Source: Methylococcaceae bacterium (GTDB lineage Bacteria; Pseudomonadota; Gammaproteobacteria; Methylococcales; Methylomonadaceae). From it: a stretch of DNA of 64,000 nt. Location: the NCBI GenBank assembly GCA_030693065.1, contig JAUYBL010000029.1, forward strand, positions 1-64,000, given 5' to 3'. Numbering within the stretch: position 1 is the stretch's first letter; the number at the start of each line of letters is the position of its first letter. Positions 61,801-64,000 of this stretch are shown here, piece by piece. Both the position numbers and the translations under genes were made by a program. The notes under the pieces are model-generated. The model saw only the letters and a program-made list of their open reading frames with translations. It made no database searches and was not told where the DNA came from.

Positions 61801-62712
61801 TAACCAACGATTATTAACCAAACTTAAATCAAATTCGGCATTGAGCTGCCGAGCAGGAAAGACAACATTATTGGCTCGACTGAGATTAAGTTGTTGTAGT
61901 TTGACATCACCGGCCAATTTAACCAGTTTTGCCTGCTGCCAATCTGCCCAGATTTTTAGATCGCCAACGCCAGACTTGATCGTTACCCCTGCTGGCGGTT
62001 CAAACGCTGCAATTTCAGGTAGTTGCAGTTTTTTTCCTTCGGCATACATCGCCCCGCGAGTGCTGCTAGGTTCAAATAAATTACCCTCCATATCCATAGA
62101 AACCGTTAAGGTCTCGCCCAATTTTTTGGGTAATTCGGCAATCATATTTAACCGATGCCGTCCGCCATTGTTGATAATGGCTAAATCCACCCGCTCAAAT
62201 GCTAACGGCTTGACGCGCCGAAGATCATCTTGCCAAGTAATAGCGCTATGTAAAACTTCGTATTTGCCGCCTTGCAACAACCACTGCGGCTGACCTTCGC
62301 CGGATTTCAGGCCGACAATAACAATCTCACCGTCCGCCTGTCGCTTAACCGTTAACTTCGCACCCACTACTGTCACCCAGGCCGATGACAGTAGCTCTTG
62401 CTTGATCACCAAATCGAGCAGATTAAGTCCGATGCGAATTTCACGAAATTCAATGGGGGATTTTTGACCGGGCAATGGCGATAAAACGGCAATATCTTTG
62501 AGCACCAGTTCGGGGCTAAAACCGCGCATTTTTGCGCCCAAGCCGCCAATTTGCACCGGCGCACCGACAACTTCAGTAAACCGTGTCGCCAAATCTATCT
62601 TGTAATGCTCAATACCAGATAACATCAGACGCACGGCTGTTAATCCGATAGCCAGAATCAGTAATGACCAAAAAATGAGATGCCGGGTGGCACGGGTAAT
62701 ATGATGAATCAT
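58843..62712 (-). CDS. yhdP: YhdP, AsmA-family inner-membrane phospholipid-transfer protein
   Basis: YhdP is one of three AsmA-like proteins that bridge the periplasm and supply phospholipid to the outer membrane. The 1289-residue length fits (1266 in E. coli). A single N-terminal membrane helix (HLIFWSLLILAIGLTAVRLML) precedes an extended repetitive beta-groove region. The C-terminal segment shows the YhdP/AsmA core: NGRILSIEPGFGRVLGVLAVAQW, then MTFNSITGHFDLVNGKAIT and NVTPKSADAVPIAGTIMG. It follows rng by 60 bp. Confidence 0.95.
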   Translation of the reverse strand: MIHHITRATRHLIFWSLLILAIGLTAVRLMLSGIEHYKIDLATRFTEVVGAPVQIGGLGAKMRGFSPELVLKDIAVLSPLPGQKSPIEFREIRIGLNLLDLVIKQELLSSAWVTVVGAKLTVKRQADGEIVIVGLKSGEGQPQWLLQGGKYEVLHSAITWQDDLRRVKPLAFERVDLAIINNGGRHRLNMIAELPKKLGETLTVSMDMEGNLFEPSSTRGAMYAEGKKLQLPEIAAFEPPAGVTIKSGVGDLKIWADWQQAKLVKLAGDVKLQQLNLSRANNVVFPARQLNAEFDLSLVNNRWLANVQNLDLIKSDTAVAEKKQASQFSLAAELTPDSALKNVGLFIDRLGLQPVADVLAFFAPLSEQQAVQLKQAQLQGFLDNVSLFADLQQKTLAVNGAFNHFSVASLGSGAPNLANINGQIKGTEQQGVIKLTSKDGWISFAELFRAPLPIAKLDAAVSWQQTDQDWLLSSDNLVLNSMSFESSNHFRLKLPKNDAPVFLDLQNSFVAGDVTQVPNFLPALVMGADTLNWLDHAFISGRIAKGETLFVGNLKDFPFNKGEGVFEVLFTGENFELAYDPEWPHLTNLNADVLFERDSLKVNIQQAQTEQLTINPTEVTIPSMDTSKHLLVKGELEGEIAQVLSFMQKTPLKSPVDALLGTITPQGNTQVTLDLAIPLIEQAKIRVDGLAKLKNAELNIKALDLRVSKITGDLKFNDVGVYSDTIRALALGQSIQIKIKSTASQTAVNVNGRAGVTDVQAQFKIPLTQVVQGTADYQLTLALPYGDSPPELLVESMLVGVELQLPGGLAKTFSQRRPLSLSIGLEDKSRLPLLLKYDNQLKASLLLDTKQQNIYSAHVLVGDGDSVQDPQPGVTLEIKRDRLPLQDWVNGLAFLQPSKEPQNKDNNAIRIKAIKIYSANAFWKSTELGVFDVTFKHQGQDWVGSIDSAVAKGKVFIPNDLANAVIKLDMTSLDLNALRHLKSIGTAPGQDLSPEAMPLFTLTSQKTLWQATDFGQLIVETERISDGIRFRHIELSNGAQKLQLTGDWKARGLRSATHLEGRLDMPQASRTLAQLEITKDFAETSGLVDFKLDWSSAPYQFALVDLRGRVDVDLKNGRILSIEPGFGRVLGVLAVAQWIKRIQLDFSDVYGEGMTFNSITGHFDLVNGKAITKDLIVDAVPAKISITGETDLVNRTGEHIINVTPKSADAVPIAGTIMGKVMALVGQTLTGKNQEGFFFGSQYLVKGAWSNAQIIPLHENDGLLQKTWNGLTDFSWLQQQNNQQEKQHD

Positions 62713-62772
62713 TAATAAAATGGCAAAAAAAGGATGTCTACACAGTGCATCATGGTTATTTACCCCCTATCC

Positions 62773-64000
62773 TCACAACAACACCACGTCATATTGTTCT
62801 TGATTATATTCAGCTTCGGCCCTGAATTTGATACGCACTCCCAAAAAAGCCTCCAGTTCTGCCAACATGTCAGCTTCTTCATCAAGCAGCATTTCCACGA
62901 CTTCATTAGATGCCAACACTAATAATTTCTTGACGTTGTACTGCCTGACTTCACGGATGATTTCACGGAAAATTTCCAGGCACATCGATTCAGGGGTTTT
63001 CAACACGCCACTGCCGCCGCAGGTTTTGCAGGGCTCGCACAAAATGTGTTGCAGGCTTTCCCGCGTTCTTTTGCGAGTCATTTCCACCAAACCTAAAACC
63101 GAGACTTCGGTAATTTTGGTTTTCGCCCGATCTTTTTCCAAATGCCGTTCCAGCGCTTTTAAGACCTGTTTTTTATGGTCCTCGCTGTTCATATCGATAA
63201 AATCGATGATGATGATGCCGCCGAGATTTCTTAAGCGCAACTGCCTGGCGATGGTTTGCGCTGCTTCCAGATTGGTTTTAAAAATAGTTTCTTCTAAATT
63301 GCGACCACCCACATAACCGCCGGTATTCACATCCACAGTGGTCATGGATTCGGTTTGATCAAACACCAAGTGTCCGCCGGACTTTAATCCCACGCGCCGC
63401 TCTAAGGCCTTTTGGATTTCATCTTCGACACTGTAAATATCAAACAATGGACATTCGCCGCTGTAATGCTCAATGACCGGCACAATGTCGGGTACGAAAA
63501 TCTCCGCAAACTCAATCAGCCGTTGGTAAGTTTCCTTTGAATCCACGCGCACCCGCTCGATGCCTTCCTTATACAAATCCCGCAAAGTTCTGACACTCAA
63601 CGGCAGGTCTTTGTGGATAAAGGTCATCGGCTGGGCGTTGGCAATTTTGGCTGCGATGGCTTCCCACAGCTTTAATAAAAACAACATATCGGCAATCAAT
63701 GTCGTCTCTTCCACGCATTCTGCGGCCGTTCTTGCGATAAAGCCGCCGCATTCATGTTCAAGCCTGAATGCTTCTAAGCAGGCCTTTAACCTAGCCCGCT
63801 CCGACGCACACTCAATACGCTGGGAGATACCGGTGCTGTTGGCATACGGCATATAAACCTGAAATCGCGACGGTATCGATATTTCCATCGTCAAGCGTGC
63901 GCCTTTACTGCCTAGCGGATCTTTAACCACCTGCACGACAATATGCTGACCTTCATGCAGATAATGCTCAATATTTTCCGAGCCTTTTTGCTCCAACTCG
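62773..64000 (-). CDS. rng: Ribonuclease G, 5' end cut by the window edge
   Basis: This endoribonuclease of the RNase E/G family matures the 5' end of 16S rRNA. About 409 codons are visible and the reading frame is open to the window end; the missing part is the start of the protein and the first part of the S1 domain. Visible features are the catalytic metal-binding aspartates in TTVDVNTGGYVGG and IIIDFIDM and the zinc-link region CEPCKTCGGSG. The C-terminus stops shortly after the small domain, without the long RNase E scaffold, so it is RNase G. Confidence 0.94.
   Translation of the reverse strand, partial: ELEQKGSENIEHYLHEGQHIVVQVVKDPLGSKGARLTMEISIPSRFQVYMPYANSTGISQRIECASERARLKACLEAFRLEHECGGFIARTAAECVEETTLIADMLFLLKLWEAIAAKIANAQPMTFIHKDLPLSVRTLRDLYKEGIERVRVDSKETYQRLIEFAEIFVPDIVPVIEHYSGECPLFDIYSVEDEIQKALERRVGLKSGGHLVFDQTESMTTVDVNTGGYVGGRNLEETIFKTNLEAAQTIARQLRLRNLGGIIIIDFIDMNSEDHKKQVLKALERHLEKDRAKTKITEVSVLGLVEMTRKRTRESLQHILCEPCKTCGGSGVLKTPESMCLEIFREIIREVRQYNVKKLLVLASNEVVEMLLDEEADMLAELEAFLGVRIKFRAEAEYNQEQYDVVLL

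Noticed and set aside
1-64000. tRNA or rRNA genes
   Set aside because: I looked in the larger intergenic gaps for tRNA-like cloverleaf elements and rRNA-like stretches and saw none; a covariance-model scan was not possible.

Overview
The window reads as chromosomal DNA of a gammaproteobacterium, most likely a methanotroph-like Methylococcales relative. This is inference from gene content and neighbourhoods, since no 16S or methane monooxygenase gene is present. Pointers are the surA-lptD / amgK-murU neighbourhood, the rng-yhdP-nit-tldD-pmbA block, the PEP-CTERM regulators PrsK/PrsR, an exosortase-A-type glycosyltransferase, and many small palindromic intergenic repeats.

Layout. 1-1230: the leader-proximal end of a type I-C CRISPR array (19 identical 32-nt repeats, continuing past the left edge), read on the minus strand. 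1231-1406: an AT-rich leader. 1407-9984: a complete minus-strand I-C cas operon, cas3-cas5d-cas8c(with internal cas11c)-cas7-[small antitoxin-like ORF]-cas4-cas1-cas2. A 5'-truncated WYL-domain regulator remnant lies divergently next to cas3 (10100-10459). 10519-13071: RNase D, a YcbL-type metallo-hydrolase and an orphan DbpA-type RNA-binding domain. 13115-21773: envelope biogenesis (surA, lptD, amgK, murU, dodecin, an AmiC-type amidase, an inositol-phosphatase-family enzyme). 21835-27760 onward: proS, a diguanylate cyclase behind a sigma-54-like promoter, gcvH-dgkA-PfkB kinase, and a two-gene RND efflux module. 31010-35357: an HDOD protein and cydDC. 35595-38962: a host-attachment-family protein, a three-gene set around an HTTM membrane protein, and Hsp20.

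39150-42558 holds the most striking genes: a 1009-residue histidine kinase whose N-terminus matches the ethylene-binding domain of plant ETR1 residue for residue at the seven key positions, overlapped by a single-domain response regulator. 42816-51563: rhodanese, glycosyltransferase, hemN, slyX, a TlpA-like protein, trhO, prsR and prsK. 52136-64000: slyD, greB, a second glycosyltransferase, pmbA, tldD, a BamC-like lipoprotein, a nitrilase-family amidase, yhdP and the 3' part of rng.

How the parts fit. The left end is an adaptive immune locus with both interference and adaptation genes. The central and right parts are housekeeping envelope and redox genes interspersed with signalling systems (c-di-GMP, PrsK/PrsR, the ethylene-receptor-like kinase). 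An 18-bp palindrome close to ATAGGTATTYATACSWAT occurs three times in intergenic DNA and may mark an undescribed regulon. Two families of small inverted-repeat elements are scattered between genes, and a REP-like hairpin sits in frame inside cydD.
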